A stretch of 64,000 bases of DNA. It comes from an uncultured Flavobacteriaceae bacterium (lineage in GTDB: Bacteria > Bacteroidota > Bacteroidia > Flavobacteriales > Flavobacteriaceae). Every line of letters starts with the position of its first letter. The stretch's first letter is position 1. The notes below the pieces were generated by a model. That model was not told the origin of the DNA. It did not search any database and worked only from the letters and a program-made list of their open reading frames with translations. The position numbers and the translations under genes are program-made. Shown here piece after piece: positions 30,611 through 40,103 of this stretch. The DNA is taken from NCBI GenBank assembly GCA_947494205.1, contig CANLUH010000020.1, positions 1-64,000 of the forward strand, given 5' to 3'.

Positions 30611-31882
30611 TTACTGCGTTAATAATGCATTACCAACAACGCATTGTAAACATTTGTTTTTATCGCAATATTCTGTTTTTAGCTGAATTAATGCTTGTGA
30701 TTGTAATGCAGATTTAGAAACTGGTTTTAAACTATTAAACTTATTGACAATGTTATTCTTTTCTGACGCTATCTGTTGCATAATGTTTAGTATATTCTCT
30801 TCAACAGATTTTCCTTGATATTTAGCATAACTAAACTGCAACGGAATAATTGTATTTATAATTAATAAGTCTATAAATGATTTAGCCACTCGTTTTGTTA
30901 CGGGTTTAGATTCTTTTTTAAAAGTATAATGCGTTTTCCAAAATGGTGAGGTTTCTACAGAGAATAATGTATAAAACTCTTCTAGTGATTTTGCTGCTAT
31001 AATTTTAGAAAACAGATTTTGATGTAAATGATATAAATTAGCTAACTGAGATAACCTAATGGTTGGAAAATTAATTGGGCGCAATCTAAAAAATTGCAAT
31101 GGCACTACGTTAGCATTAGAGAGTTTAAATTTTTGCTGTAAAAATTGATATTCTTTTTGAAGGTTTTTCACATATACATCCTCAACATCTTCGTCTAGTG
31201 TTTTCCCTTGCCCTAAAAACAAAGCTTCCAAGCTTAATAATTTAGATTGTTGTTTTCTTACAATGGTAAAATCGAAAGAGTTGGCTATACTAGAAAAGGA
31301 ATCTCCATTAACTTTAAGCCCAAAGTTTTTTGCTAATAATTTAAACAATACAGCTTCCCAATCGTTGGTCGAGTTTGTTAAAATCGTTTCAATAGTTTTA
31401 GATTTACGTTCTAGCCTTTCAAAAAACAAACGATCTAACCAATGGTCAATTTTAAAGGAATCAATGGTATTAAACTCATGTTCACAATTAATCCATGCTT
31501 TAGAAGCTCCAAATAATTTTTCGTAATTAGTAAGTGCTTCTTTAGGGACATAATGTTTAAGTTCCAATGTTTCAATAGTACTATTATCTTTTCTAAACAC
31601 TTCTGTATCATGTTCCCAAACCACATGTAGTATTACATTATCGTAGTTACTATCGGTTTCATGATTATGTAAAAACCAATCACTAGATTTTGTATGGATT
31701 TCTACATTTCCTGCCCATAATTGTTCTCCAATTTTAAGTCTAGCATTAAAAAAATCTGGTCCCGTATTTAAATTGTGTTCTCCTACGTTGGTTATTGAAA
31801 TAACTTGATTGGTTGTTGTTTTTAGATTTGCTATGTCAACCTTTTTATGTTTCCATAGATAGTGTAGAAAGTCTTCTTGCAT
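30611..31882 (-). CDS. DUF2851 family protein
   Basis: A 423-residue protein matching DUF2851, conserved in Bacteroidota: QEDFLHYLWKHKKVD, NLNTGPDFFNARLKI, WAGNVEIHTKSSDW and NVILHVVWEHD. The C-terminus has a Cys cluster (YCDKNKCLQCVVGNALL) that may bind metal. The start is the ATG at 31882; a TTG two codons upstream is less likely. Function unknown. It is followed after about 100 bases by PspC and the K+ channel. Confidence 0.88.
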   Translation of the reverse strand: MQEDFLHYLWKHKKVDIANLKTTTNQVISITNVGEHNLNTGPDFFNARLKIGEQLWAGNVEIHTKSSDWFLHNHETDSNYDNVILHVVWEHDTEVFRKDNSTIETLELKHYVPKEALTNYEKLFGASKAWINCEHEFNTIDSFKIDHWLDRLFFERLERKSKTIETILTNSTNDWEAVLFKLLAKNFGLKVNGDSFSSIANSFDFTIVRKQQSKLLSLEALFLGQGKTLDEDVEDVYVKNLQKEYQFLQQKFKLSNANVVPLQFFRLRPINFPTIRLSQLANLYHLHQNLFSKIIAAKSLEEFYTLFSVETSPFWKTHYTFKKESKPVTKRVAKSFIDLLIINTIIPLQFSYAKYQGKSVEENILNIMQQIASEKNNIVNKFNSLKPVSKSALQSQALIQLKTEYCDKNKCLQCVVGNALLTQ

Positions 31883-32026
31883 AAGCAATGAAAATACAAT
31901 TTTATTTATAATCTTATTAAAATAATATTCAAAAAATTAAAAACACGTAGTTATACGGGTTTACACACTAAAAAGATTTTTTACATTCGTTTTATACATA
32001 TTAATTAATTTTCGACATTACTTTTT

Positions 32027-33313
32027 ATGACATCTCCCTCAAACAATAAAAGCTCTTTTTGTAATGTAAACAGCTACCTTTTTATGTCCTGTTTACTTCT
32101 ATTAGTTATTCTAAATTCTTGTACAAAAACAACTAAAAAACCTATAAACGATTTTCATTCTGTTTATAATACTACTATTAGTGATTCTATAACTAAAATA
32201 TTACAGCCCCTTGCCAACAATAATTTTAAAGCCAACGATAGTGGTATGATTGCTGTCGCTGTGCTTTTAAAAGAAAATGATAGTGTACTTATTGATACTT
32301 CTTATTTTTTTAGCAATGCTAACATGCCATTACCAAATGACAGCACTATATTTCAATTAGGATCGGTGACCAAAACTTTTACTGCTGCGCTTATTGCTAA
32401 ACAAGTAAATGCTGGAAGAATGCAACTAAATGAAGCTGCCCAGAATTACTTACCACAAAAGGCACCTGTACTACCATCTACCTTTAATGGGCAAAACGTA
32501 GTAATAACTTTAGGAGAACTTACTACTATGAGTGCTGGGTTAAACAGAAATGCTCCTATAAACTTATCTACAAAAAGTACGCCTTACCCATTTGCATTTA
32601 ATTATTTAACCAATAATGCTAAACTATTGTATACACCTGGAAGCACCTGCAATATTTATAGTAATTTAGGGTATGGAATTGCTGGCCTAACTATAAGTCA
32701 TCTTGCCTATCCCAATACAAAAGACTATTATAATTATTACGAGCAAGTTGCTATAGATTCTTTATTGAGACCTTTAGAAATGAACGACACTCGCATAACA
32801 TTAACGCCATCTCAGTTAAAAAGGAAAGCAATCCCTTATGCCAAAGATGGAACTATATCGAGTTACAATAATCCTAACTGGCCTTTTAATCTAGCAGCTG
32901 GCGGATTATATTCTACTATCTCCGATATGCAGAAATATGCTAAAAGTATGATTGGAGAGCACCCTTTTTTAACTCCTAAAGATATTGACACTTTATTATT
33001 TAGCAGAGGTAAAGTCTGGGCAGATACCTGTATGGTTCGTAAAGACTTTTACAAAGCTAAACAAGCCATGGCTTGGGTAACAAATAGAGATATGAAGACT
33101 TATAATGATATTAGTTTTAATAGACATTCTAAAGATGGAGGTCTCGCTGGTTTTAGTACTTACATTACGTTTTCTACACCTACCATAGACAATAAGCAGT
33201 ACAAAGCTTATGTTGTTACATTGGTTAATAGAAATAAATTTCCTGTTGGTAATAATAGTGCATCTATTCTTCAATTGTTATTTGATGTTCTAGCAGAAAG
33301 AAACAGCTATTAA
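32027..33313 (+). CDS. Serine hydrolase of the beta-lactamase class C / PBP family, lipoprotein
   Basis: A 428-residue predicted lipoprotein (lipobox ILNSC, Cys32). It has the SxxK motif with nucleophile Ser113 (GSVTK), the Tyr-x-Asn motif at Tyr211 (YSN), and a Gly-rich third motif in SKDGGLAGFS. The family includes peptidases, esterases and beta-lactamases; the substrate cannot be deduced. The region between the second and third motifs (PFNLAAGGLYSTISDMQKYA) is typical. The gene is divergent from DUF2851 and followed by a TlpA-like gene on the same strand. Confidence 0.9.
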   Translation: MTSPSNNKSSFCNVNSYLFMSCLLLLVILNSCTKTTKKPINDFHSVYNTTISDSITKILQPLANNNFKANDSGMIAVAVLLKENDSVLIDTSYFFSNANMPLPNDSTIFQLGSVTKTFTAALIAKQVNAGRMQLNEAAQNYLPQKAPVLPSTFNGQNVVITLGELTTMSAGLNRNAPINLSTKSTPYPFAFNYLTNNAKLLYTPGSTCNIYSNLGYGIAGLTISHLAYPNTKDYYNYYEQVAIDSLLRPLEMNDTRITLTPSQLKRKAIPYAKDGTISSYNNPNWPFNLAAGGLYSTISDMQKYAKSMIGEHPFLTPKDIDTLLFSRGKVWADTCMVRKDFYKAKQAMAWVTNRDMKTYNDISFNRHSKDGGLAGFSTYITFSTPTIDNKQYKAYVVTLVNRNKFPVGNNSASILQLLFDVLAERNSY

Positions 33314-33386
33314 CAGTGATTAACACTAGTTAACTATAATTTATAAAGTTAAGCCACATATTTGTTTCATAAAAAAATAAAACATT

Positions 33387-34106
33387 ATGAAACATTTAGT
33401 TTACACTACATTATTATTCTTATTCAGCATTATACAATTTGCAAACTCTCAAACTCCAGAAACGGAAATGAACAAGCAAATAATGATTGATGAGAACACA
33501 ATTATTAAGGATGAAAAAGGAAAAAAGGTAGATATGATGACCTTTATGGATTTAATGAATTCTGGTAATTGGATGGTGGATTCTAAAAAGGACGAAAACG
33601 GAACCGATTACATTCAACTTAGAAAAGCAACTGATGCTGAAAAAGTAATGGTTAAACAAATGTCTAACAGTTTTGAGGAATCTTCTAAACTAAAAGGCAC
33701 AAAAGTTCCAGACTTTAAAATGACAGATAGTAAAGGAAACCTAATAACTTCTGAAAACACAAAAGGTAAAATTGTTGTTTTAAATTTTTGGTTTACAACT
33801 TGCAAACCTTGTATTATGGAGATTCCCGAACTTAATGCTATTTACGAAAAATACAAAAACAATAAAGATGTTGTATTCGCTTCAATAACTTTTAATACTC
33901 AAAAAGAAATAGATGCTTTTTTACTTAAACATCCTTTAAAATATCCTATAATCCCAAATTCGGAAGCTGTAATAAACACTTTCAATATTAACAGTTATCC
34001 AACAAATATTGTTATTGATAAAAAAGGAAACTACTCAGATATAATATCTGGAGGTTTTCCAGAAATTGGAGATCATATAGAACATGCTATCAAAGAAGCG
34101 CTGTAA
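33387..34106 (+). CDS. TlpA-family thioredoxin-like protein, exported
   Basis: A 239-residue protein with an N-terminal signal peptide ending near FANS (residue 21), an extra domain at 25-95, and a C-terminal thioredoxin fold with active-site Cys139-Lys-Pro-Cys142 (FWFTTCKPCIMEIPEL). It probably reduces disulfides or cytochrome c apoprotein in the periplasm. The cis-Pro loop (NSYPTNIVIDKKG) is intact. A hairpin terminator follows. Confidence 0.9.
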   Translation: MKHLVYTTLLFLFSIIQFANSQTPETEMNKQIMIDENTIIKDEKGKKVDMMTFMDLMNSGNWMVDSKKDENGTDYIQLRKATDAEKVMVKQMSNSFEESSKLKGTKVPDFKMTDSKGNLITSENTKGKIVVLNFWFTTCKPCIMEIPELNAIYEKYKNNKDVVFASITFNTQKEIDAFLLKHPLKYPIIPNSEAVINTFNINSYPTNIVIDKKGNYSDIISGGFPEIGDHIEHAIKEAL

Positions 34107-34156
34107 TCACTAGAACTGACGGTTAATTATATTTTAAATAAAATATACTATAAAAC

Positions 34157-34190
34157 AAAAAGCGGTAACACTATTTAGTATTACCGCTTT
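34157..34190. terminator. Bidirectional terminator between the TlpA-like and cysteine synthase genes
   Basis: AAAGCGGTAA pairs with TTACCGCTTT (inner ACTA/TAGT extension), flanked by A and T runs, between converging genes. Confidence 0.85.
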
Positions 34191-34213
34191 CTATATATTA
34201 AATATTTAATTAC

Positions 34214-35194
34214 TTACTCAATATATCCCATATCTCTCATCCAATCGTCATTAAACATTTTTCCTACATAACGACTTCCATGATCATGGAATAATACCAC
34301 TACTACATCATCTTTAGTAAAATGTTCTTTAAGTTGTAGTACTCCTTTTATAGCAGACCCAGCACTGTTTCCTAAAAACATACCTTCTTCTTTAGATAGA
34401 CGTTGTGTATAAACACAAGCATCTTTGTCTGTTACCTTTGTAAATCCATCTATAATATCGAAATCTACATTTTTAGGTAATATGTCTTCTCCAATTCCTT
34501 CCGTTACATAAGGGTAAATTTCATTCTCATCGAAAATACCTGTCTCATGATACTTTTTAAATACAGATCCATAAGTATCTACTCCCCATACTTTAACATT
34601 AGGGTTTTGTTCTTTTAAGTACTTACCAACTCCAGATATCGTTCCTCCAGTTCCAACACCAACAACAAAGTGTGTTATTTTACCTTCCGTTTGTTTCCAA
34701 ATTTCTGGTCCTGTGCTTTGGTAATGTGCTTTAGCATTACTAGGGTTATCATATTGATTAACGTACCAAGAGTTAGGTGTTTCTTCTCCTAATCGTTTAG
34801 ATACTGAATAATATGAACGTGGATCATCTGGCTCTACTGCTGTAGGGCATACAACTACCTCTGCTCCTACTGCTTTTAAGATATCTACTTTCTCTTTAGA
34901 TTGTTTATCTGCCATTACAAAAATACACTTGTAGCCTTTAACAATAGCTGCTAATGCTAAGCCCATTCCTGTATTTCCAGAAGTTCCTTCTATAATAGTT
35001 CCTCCTGGTTTTAAACGTCCGTCTGCTTCTGCATCTTCTATCATCTGTAAAGCCATACGGTCTTTTACAGAGTTCCCAGGATTAAATGTTTCGTACTTAG
35101 CCAATACTAAACATGGTAATTCTTCTGTTAATTTATTAAGCTTTACTAAAGGTGTATTTCCTATAGTTTCTAATATATTATTTGCGTAATTCAT
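34214..35194 (-). CDS. PLP-dependent cysteine synthase / cystathionine beta-synthase family enzyme
   Basis: A 326-residue fold-type II PLP enzyme. The PLP lysine is Lys44 (NPGNSVKDRMA), the phosphate/substrate loop GTSGNTG is at 70-76, and the Gly-rich loop is VGVGTGGTISGVGKYL. Family members make cysteine from O-acetylserine and sulfide, or cystathionine from homocysteine and serine. It lacks a C-terminal CBS domain and has the C-terminal block LFHDHGSRYVGKMFNDDWM, typical of the cystathionine beta-synthase branch; the exact substrate is not settled. Confidence 0.9.
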   Translation of the reverse strand: MNYANNILETIGNTPLVKLNKLTEELPCLVLAKYETFNPGNSVKDRMALQMIEDAEADGRLKPGGTIIEGTSGNTGMGLALAAIVKGYKCIFVMADKQSKEKVDILKAVGAEVVVCPTAVEPDDPRSYYSVSKRLGEETPNSWYVNQYDNPSNAKAHYQSTGPEIWKQTEGKITHFVVGVGTGGTISGVGKYLKEQNPNVKVWGVDTYGSVFKKYHETGIFDENEIYPYVTEGIGEDILPKNVDFDIIDGFTKVTDKDACVYTQRLSKEEGMFLGNSAGSAIKGVLQLKEHFTKDDVVVVLFHDHGSRYVGKMFNDDWMRDMGYIE

Positions 35195-35212
35195 ATCGTT
35201 TTTTTACTGGTG

Positions 35213-35241
35213 CAAAAGTAGGTAATTCTTATAGTTTACAA
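35213..35241 (-). promoter_or_regulatory. Bacteroidota-type promoter of the cysteine synthase family gene
   Basis: On the minus strand TTG (35241-35239) is followed after 18 bases by TACTTTTG (35220-35213), matching TAnnTTTG. It lies 18 bases above the ATG at 35194, giving a very short leader. Confidence 0.65.
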
Positions 35242-35287
35242 CATACTCTTTTAAACTTTTTCAGTTTAACGCAACTTATAGAGTTTC

Positions 35288-36523
35288 TTAGTCAAAACGA
35301 ATCGCTTTTACAGGAGAGATACGAGTAATAATGTAAGATGGAATTAATAACATTAATAAACATAAAATAAATGTCCCAATGTTTAATAGTATTATATAAC
35401 CAAAATTAATATAAACGGGTACTGTAGCCACATGATACGTATCTGGATTTAAAGGAAATAGTCCGAAGTGTTTTTGCGCAAAAAGCAACCCTAATCCTAT
35501 TAAATTTCCCCAAAAGAGTCCTAATAATATTAAATACGTTGCATTGTATATAAAGATTTTTCTTATTCCTAAACTACTAGTGCCTAACGCTTTTAAAATT
35601 CCTATCATTTGTGTACGCTCTAATATAAGTACCAACAATGCAGTAATCATATTAATACCTGCAACCAAAATCATAATACCAATAATACCATAAATATTTT
35701 TATCGAAAATGCCTATCCACTCAAACACCAAAGGGTATTTATTAGTTACTGTAATAGAGTTTAATACTGAAGGGATGTTTTGAAAGATTTCAACACCTTT
35801 TCGATCTAACTCATCATAATTGTCTATAAAGACTTCAAAATTGCCTATTTCGTCTTTTTTCCACTTATTTAAACGTCGAATGTGCCTTATATCTCCTATT
35901 ATATATAATTCGTCAAATTCCTTAAATCCCGAATTATAAATACCGACTACTTTATAAGCCATAGGTCTTGGCATTTTGTTCATATCAGAACTCACAAAAA
36001 ACGTATTAATCTTATCACCTACTGCTATTTGTAGTCTTTTAGATATATATTCAGAAATTAATATGTCTTCATTTCTTGGTTTGGTGTAATCTGGTAATAC
36101 GCCTTCAATTAAATAGTCTTTAAAATAATCCCAATTATAATCTGCGCCAACGCCTTTTACTATAATATATTCAAAATCGTTTTCTTTTCTTATAATCGCT
36201 GATTTTGAAGCAACTGCTTGTATATGTTTTATCCCTTCTACAGCAGTAAAATTGGGATAAAACTCTTGATTTATAGATATTGGTGTTTGGCTTTCTTGCG
36301 AATTGTTGGTATCGTATTTGGCTATAGATGCATGCCCATTAAACGCAACTACTTTATCTCGTATTTTTTCCTGTAAACCAATACCTGTTGCAATGGCAAT
36401 CATCATTACAATTATACCAATAGCAATTGCTACGATTCCAATTTTTATTATTGGCGCCGAAATACTACTTTTATACGCTTTACTATCAATAATGCGTTTA
36501 GCTATAAAATATTCGAAATTCAA
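35288..36523 (-). CDS. LolE/FtsX-type ABC transporter permease
   Basis: A 411-residue inner-membrane protein with a first transmembrane helix (IIKIGIVAIAIGIIVMMIAIA), a large periplasmic domain, and three C-terminal helices with an FtsX domain (ILERTQMIGILKALGTSSLGIRKIF). It resembles lipoprotein-releasing (LolC/E) permeases, which pass lipoproteins to LolA using a separate ATPase. No such ATPase is adjacent. The start is placed at TTG 36523 (fMet-NFEYFIAKR), matching the usual N-terminus of this family. A longer frame to 36793 would read antisense through the signal region of the divergent gene and is rejected. Confidence 0.85.
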   Translation of the reverse strand: MNFEYFIAKRIIDSKAYKSSISAPIIKIGIVAIAIGIIVMMIAIATGIGLQEKIRDKVVAFNGHASIAKYDTNNSQESQTPISINQEFYPNFTAVEGIKHIQAVASKSAIIRKENDFEYIIVKGVGADYNWDYFKDYLIEGVLPDYTKPRNEDILISEYISKRLQIAVGDKINTFFVSSDMNKMPRPMAYKVVGIYNSGFKEFDELYIIGDIRHIRRLNKWKKDEIGNFEVFIDNYDELDRKGVEIFQNIPSVLNSITVTNKYPLVFEWIGIFDKNIYGIIGIMILVAGINMITALLVLILERTQMIGILKALGTSSLGIRKIFIYNATYLILLGLFWGNLIGLGLLFAQKHFGLFPLNPDTYHVATVPVYINFGYIILLNIGTFILCLLMLLIPSYIITRISPVKAIRFD

Positions 36524-36527
36524 TTTA

Positions 36528-37787
36528 ATGCTTATGCGATTTACTTTGCTCAAAAATACAGTTTTATTATTTATCTTTTTAGTATTTTCTTGCGGAAGTA
36601 CAACCAAATCTGATGTTGGAAATAATAGTACCACTAAAGCCCTTTCTAATACTAAAAAGGATACCACTCCTAAAATAAAGCCGCAAATTATTGTTGGCGC
36701 AAACCAAACACAAGAGTATCTCTCGAAGTTAAAAGATAAACGTGTAGGTATTGTTGCCAACCAAACATCTGTTATTTTTAAGAAAAACGACACGCATACA
36801 CATTTAGTAGATTCATTAGTATCTTTAAATGTAAATGTAAAAAAAGTCTTCGCTCCAGAGCATGGGTTTCGTGGTAATGCAGATGCTGGAGAACTAGTTA
36901 AAGATGGAGTAGATACTAAAACAGGTTTACCAATTATATCCCTTTACGGTAAAAACAAGAAACCGTCGCAAGAGCAATTACAAGGTTTAGATCTTTTGGT
37001 TTTCGATATTCAAGATGTGGGTGCTAGGTTTTATACTTATATTTCTTCACTGCATTATATTATGGAAGCTTGTGCCGAACAGAATATACCTATACTTATT
37101 TTAGATAGACCTAACCCAAACGGCCATTATATAGATGGGCCTATTTTAGAAAAAGAGCATAAAAGTTTTATTGGTATGCATCCTATTCCTGTAGTACACG
37201 GCATGACTATTGCCGAATATGCTCAGATGATAAACGGTGAAGGTTGGTTGACTAATAAAGTAAATTGCGACATAACTATTATTCCTGTAAAAAACTATAC
37301 ACATGAAAGCACTTATAGTTTACCTATTAAACCTTCTCCTAATTTACCTAACGATATAGCTATTAACCTATATCCAAGTTTATGCTTTTTAGAGGGTACT
37401 AATGTTAGTGTTGGTCGTGGCACATCTTTACAGTTTCAAATTTATGGTGCACCGACATTTCCAAAAACGGATTATACGTTTACACCACAACCTAATGTTG
37501 GGTCAAAATATCCTAAACATAAAAATGAGTCTTGTAATGGTTATAATCTTACTAACGTTTCGCCTTTAAAGAGTCTAGATTTAAGCTACTTAATAAACGC
37601 CTATACTATTACAGAGGATAAGTCTTCTTTTTTTATGTCTAATGGTTTCTTTACTAAACTTGCAGGAACAAAGACATTACAACAACAGGTTGAAAATGGG
37701 TTAACTGAAGCGCAAATAAAAGCCACTTGGGTAAGTGGCTTAGATAATTTTAAAACAATTAGAAAATCGTATTTGTTATATAATTAA
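36528..37787 (+). CDS. DUF1343 / NamZ-like exo-beta-N-acetylmuramidase, lipoprotein
   Basis: A 419-residue predicted lipoprotein (lipobox VFSC). The DUF1343 domain begins near residue 55 (NQTQEYLSKLKDKRVGIVANQTS) and contains VFAPEHGFRGNADAGE, DIQDVGARFYTYISSLHYIM, LDRPNPNGHYIDGP and FLEGTNVSVGRGT. Characterised NamZ enzymes release MurNAc from muropeptide chains, so a role in cell-wall recycling is inferred. The start is ATG 36528 (or 36534); the longer frame from 36303 overlaps the divergent permease and is rejected. The two start codons are only a few bases apart. It converges on the next gene with a 3-base gap. Confidence 0.87.
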   Translation: MLMRFTLLKNTVLLFIFLVFSCGSTTKSDVGNNSTTKALSNTKKDTTPKIKPQIIVGANQTQEYLSKLKDKRVGIVANQTSVIFKKNDTHTHLVDSLVSLNVNVKKVFAPEHGFRGNADAGELVKDGVDTKTGLPIISLYGKNKKPSQEQLQGLDLLVFDIQDVGARFYTYISSLHYIMEACAEQNIPILILDRPNPNGHYIDGPILEKEHKSFIGMHPIPVVHGMTIAEYAQMINGEGWLTNKVNCDITIIPVKNYTHESTYSLPIKPSPNLPNDIAINLYPSLCFLEGTNVSVGRGTSLQFQIYGAPTFPKTDYTFTPQPNVGSKYPKHKNESCNGYNLTNVSPLKSLDLSYLINAYTITEDKSSFFMSNGFFTKLAGTKTLQQQVENGLTEAQIKATWVSGLDNFKTIRKSYLLYN

Positions 37788-37790
37788 ACT

Positions 37791-38618
37791 TTAATCGTCG
37801 TCGTATTTTTTACCATTAGGTCTTAAATGCGTACGTCTGTATTCTTCTCTTGTTTGTTTTATTACTGTAGTATCGTTTGCTACAGAAATATTATAACTGT
37901 ATTTTTTTTGCGTTATAGGTCTTAAATTAGAGGAGTCTCTTTCTTTTTTTGCTGTCGGCTTTTTGTTTAAAAGGTTGGATCTAGACTTTTTAGTATTTAA
38001 TGCTAAAAGTTGTTTTCTTCTTCTTAATCTATCTTCTAGAATATTCTTTTTCTTTTCAGTACGCTCTCTTTTTACTTGTTCTAAAGCAACTAATCGATCT
38101 TCTCTAATATTGTCTCTAAGAACTCTATCTGCTTTTTTACGTACTTTTTTAGGTCTAGCTTCTGCAATAACTGGCTCTTTAGTTTTTGTTGCAATACCTC
38201 TAGATTCTTTTTCATCGTCTGACAAACTTGCTTGTAGAATACTCGTCTCTAAATCTGTCGAGGCGTCTTTTGGAATAGGTATCTCTAATGCTCTTGTCAT
38301 TCCTACAATAACAATATCTCCATCTACATACACAGGAACAGTATAACGTCCCACTTCAAAATGATATAAAGGAATTTTAACTTCTTTAGAAACAACATCT
38401 ATTATTGTTTCTTTATCATCTATATGATTAATAAATGTAACTCTTAAAATTTCAGTTTCATTTCTAAGTATTAACGTATCTTTAGTACTATTTAATTCTT
38501 GATAAAGATTTGCTCTAGATATATTCTTTTTTAAAATAGTTGCGGGTTGCTGTGCGTTACCATTATAATGTAATGCAAGGGTAAATAATAGTAGAATTGC
38601 AATTTTAAGGGAGTTCAT
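37791..38618 (-). CDS. Exported protein of unknown function, basic C-terminus
   Basis: A 275-residue protein with a signal peptide ending GNAQ (residue 22-23), a predicted beta-rich N-terminal half (TLILRNETEILRVTFINH, VPVYVDGDIVIVGM) and a highly basic, coiled second half (REDRLVALEQVKRERTEKKK and ILEDRLRRRKQLLALNTKK). I recognise no family. The basic tail may bind an acidic surface polymer or peptidoglycan, but this is a guess. It is convergent with the NamZ-like gene. Confidence 0.7.
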   Translation of the reverse strand: MNSLKIAILLLFTLALHYNGNAQQPATILKKNISRANLYQELNSTKDTLILRNETEILRVTFINHIDDKETIIDVVSKEVKIPLYHFEVGRYTVPVYVDGDIVIVGMTRALEIPIPKDASTDLETSILQASLSDDEKESRGIATKTKEPVIAEARPKKVRKKADRVLRDNIREDRLVALEQVKRERTEKKKNILEDRLRRRKQLLALNTKKSRSNLLNKKPTAKKERDSSNLRPITQKKYSYNISVANDTTVIKQTREEYRRTHLRPNGKKYDDD

Positions 38619-38738
38619 TGCTAATGTTTTTTTTTTAAAATTAATTGATTGTTGGGGTAATTTAAAAGGTTTTGATTACAGTGTGTAAAAAAATCGCCAA
38701 AACGCTTTTTTTAGTGATAATCGACTATATAGAAACAA

Positions 38739-38780
38739 AAAGACACAGTAAACTTATTATTTTAAATCTATTGTGTCTTG
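38739..38780 (-). terminator. Likely terminator of the outer-membrane protein gene
   Basis: On the minus strand AAGACACA pairs with TGTGTCTT across an AT-rich loop with inner complementarity, then a T run, 33 bases beyond the stop at 38813. Confidence 0.6.
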
Positions 38781-38812
38781 TTGTAAAACTGTATTAACTT
38801 CTTAGTTATAGA

Positions 38813-40030
38813 CTATTTTAGCCTATAACTAACCATTAAGCCTAAATGACTTATATTCATTGTAGAAATTGATCCTTTTGCAATTTTCTCACTTCTGTTA
38901 TATCTTAACTCAAATGAGAATTTATTATATATAGCACCTACTCCTATAGCGTTTGTAAAATACCCTGTTCTTGTTTCAAATTTTCTTGTTGTTAATCGAT
39001 TGTTAAATACATCAATTCTATCTACGGTATTATCCATAGAAAATGTAAAGCTTCTCCCTAATCCTATGTTAGCGAAAGGTGTTACTTTTTGCCCTTCTTT
39101 ATGAAATTTATATCTAAAAAAGACATTCAAATTTATTACACTGTATTTAACATTGAAATTATCGTATAAAATTGTTGTATTAGTTACATCATTACTTTCT
39201 TTATAATCAATATTACTATAAGTTAACTCATTATACATAGACCATTTAGACCTATTTTTAGAAAACATAATTTCATAACCTACACCAATTGTTGGAGAAG
39301 AAAAATTACCCCCTTCAAAGTTTCTTATAAAAGGGCTAGTTCCACTCATAGATACACTAGAACTTGAGTATCCTGCTGTTACATAAAATCTACTTTTTTG
39401 TGTATTTAAGTTTTTAGCATAAACAGCATCTCCATCTTTATTTACGCAAGCATTATAGTTATTTACAAGCTTTGACAACTCTTTTCTTTTATACGCTAGA
39501 GTCTCTTTAATATTAACTGTATTACAATCGTTTAAAAACACGCGTAATTGCCCAATATACTTTCTATTTATTATTAAGTCTCTGTTATTTTCAGCAAAAG
39601 ATTCTCTCTTAATTAATTCCTGAAATTCGCTTCCTTTCTCTGCAAAATAATGAGGTCTTATACCATAAAATTCGTATAAATTCACTGTTCCTTCTGCTAA
39701 TACATTAAGAAAAATGTAACGATCTTCGAACTTCGTCTTTAGACTTTTATCCATCTTTTGAAGTCTTTGTTCTGTAACATCTAAAGTCACTTTACGTGCT
39801 ATAAATTTATCGGACTCCACTTGAAAACTCTTTACATCTCCTGGCAAATATTCTTTTACTGTTCCTCCTACTTTAAACTCTATTTTTTCTGGTGTTTTTT
39901 TCCAATCTTGGTAGTTTAATTCTCCTTTAATTTCATCTCCATTAATAGTTGTTAGTGTTGCTGGAATAAAATTGTCTTGAGAATAAGCACTGATCGTTAG
40001 TAGAATAAAAAGGGCTTTAATTAATTTCAT
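38813..40030 (-). CDS. Exported outer-membrane beta-barrel protein
   Basis: A 405-residue protein with a signal peptide (MKLIKALFILLTISAYS). The N-terminal half is unknown (EIKGELNYQDWKKTPEKIEF, VTLDVTEQRLQKMDKSLK). The C-terminal ~190 residues are amphipathic beta strands (YVTAGYSSSSVSM, INLNVFFRYKF, ANIGLGRSFTFSMDN) ending in LGLMVSYRLK, like an 8-stranded outer-membrane barrel. Function unknown. Monocistronic. Confidence 0.75.
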   Translation of the reverse strand: MKLIKALFILLTISAYSQDNFIPATLTTINGDEIKGELNYQDWKKTPEKIEFKVGGTVKEYLPGDVKSFQVESDKFIARKVTLDVTEQRLQKMDKSLKTKFEDRYIFLNVLAEGTVNLYEFYGIRPHYFAEKGSEFQELIKRESFAENNRDLIINRKYIGQLRVFLNDCNTVNIKETLAYKRKELSKLVNNYNACVNKDGDAVYAKNLNTQKSRFYVTAGYSSSSVSMSGTSPFIRNFEGGNFSSPTIGVGYEIMFSKNRSKWSMYNELTYSNIDYKESNDVTNTTILYDNFNVKYSVINLNVFFRYKFHKEGQKVTPFANIGLGRSFTFSMDNTVDRIDVFNNRLTTRKFETRTGYFTNAIGVGAIYNKFSFELRYNRSEKIAKGSISTMNISHLGLMVSYRLK

Positions 40031-40103
40031 AATAATTATTGATTGTTTTTGTTATTAGAAGCGCGAAGATAGTTCTAATCTGTAAAATAATTCTTAATAA
40101 AAA

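Noticed and set aside
36303-36527. N-terminal extension of the NamZ-like protein
   Set aside because: It is antisense to the permease coding region; the lipobox requires a start near 36528.
36524-36793. 90-residue N-terminal extension of the LolE-like permease
   Set aside because: It is antisense to the lipoprotein signal and first domain of the NamZ-like gene, and family members start at the equivalent of the TTG at 36523.
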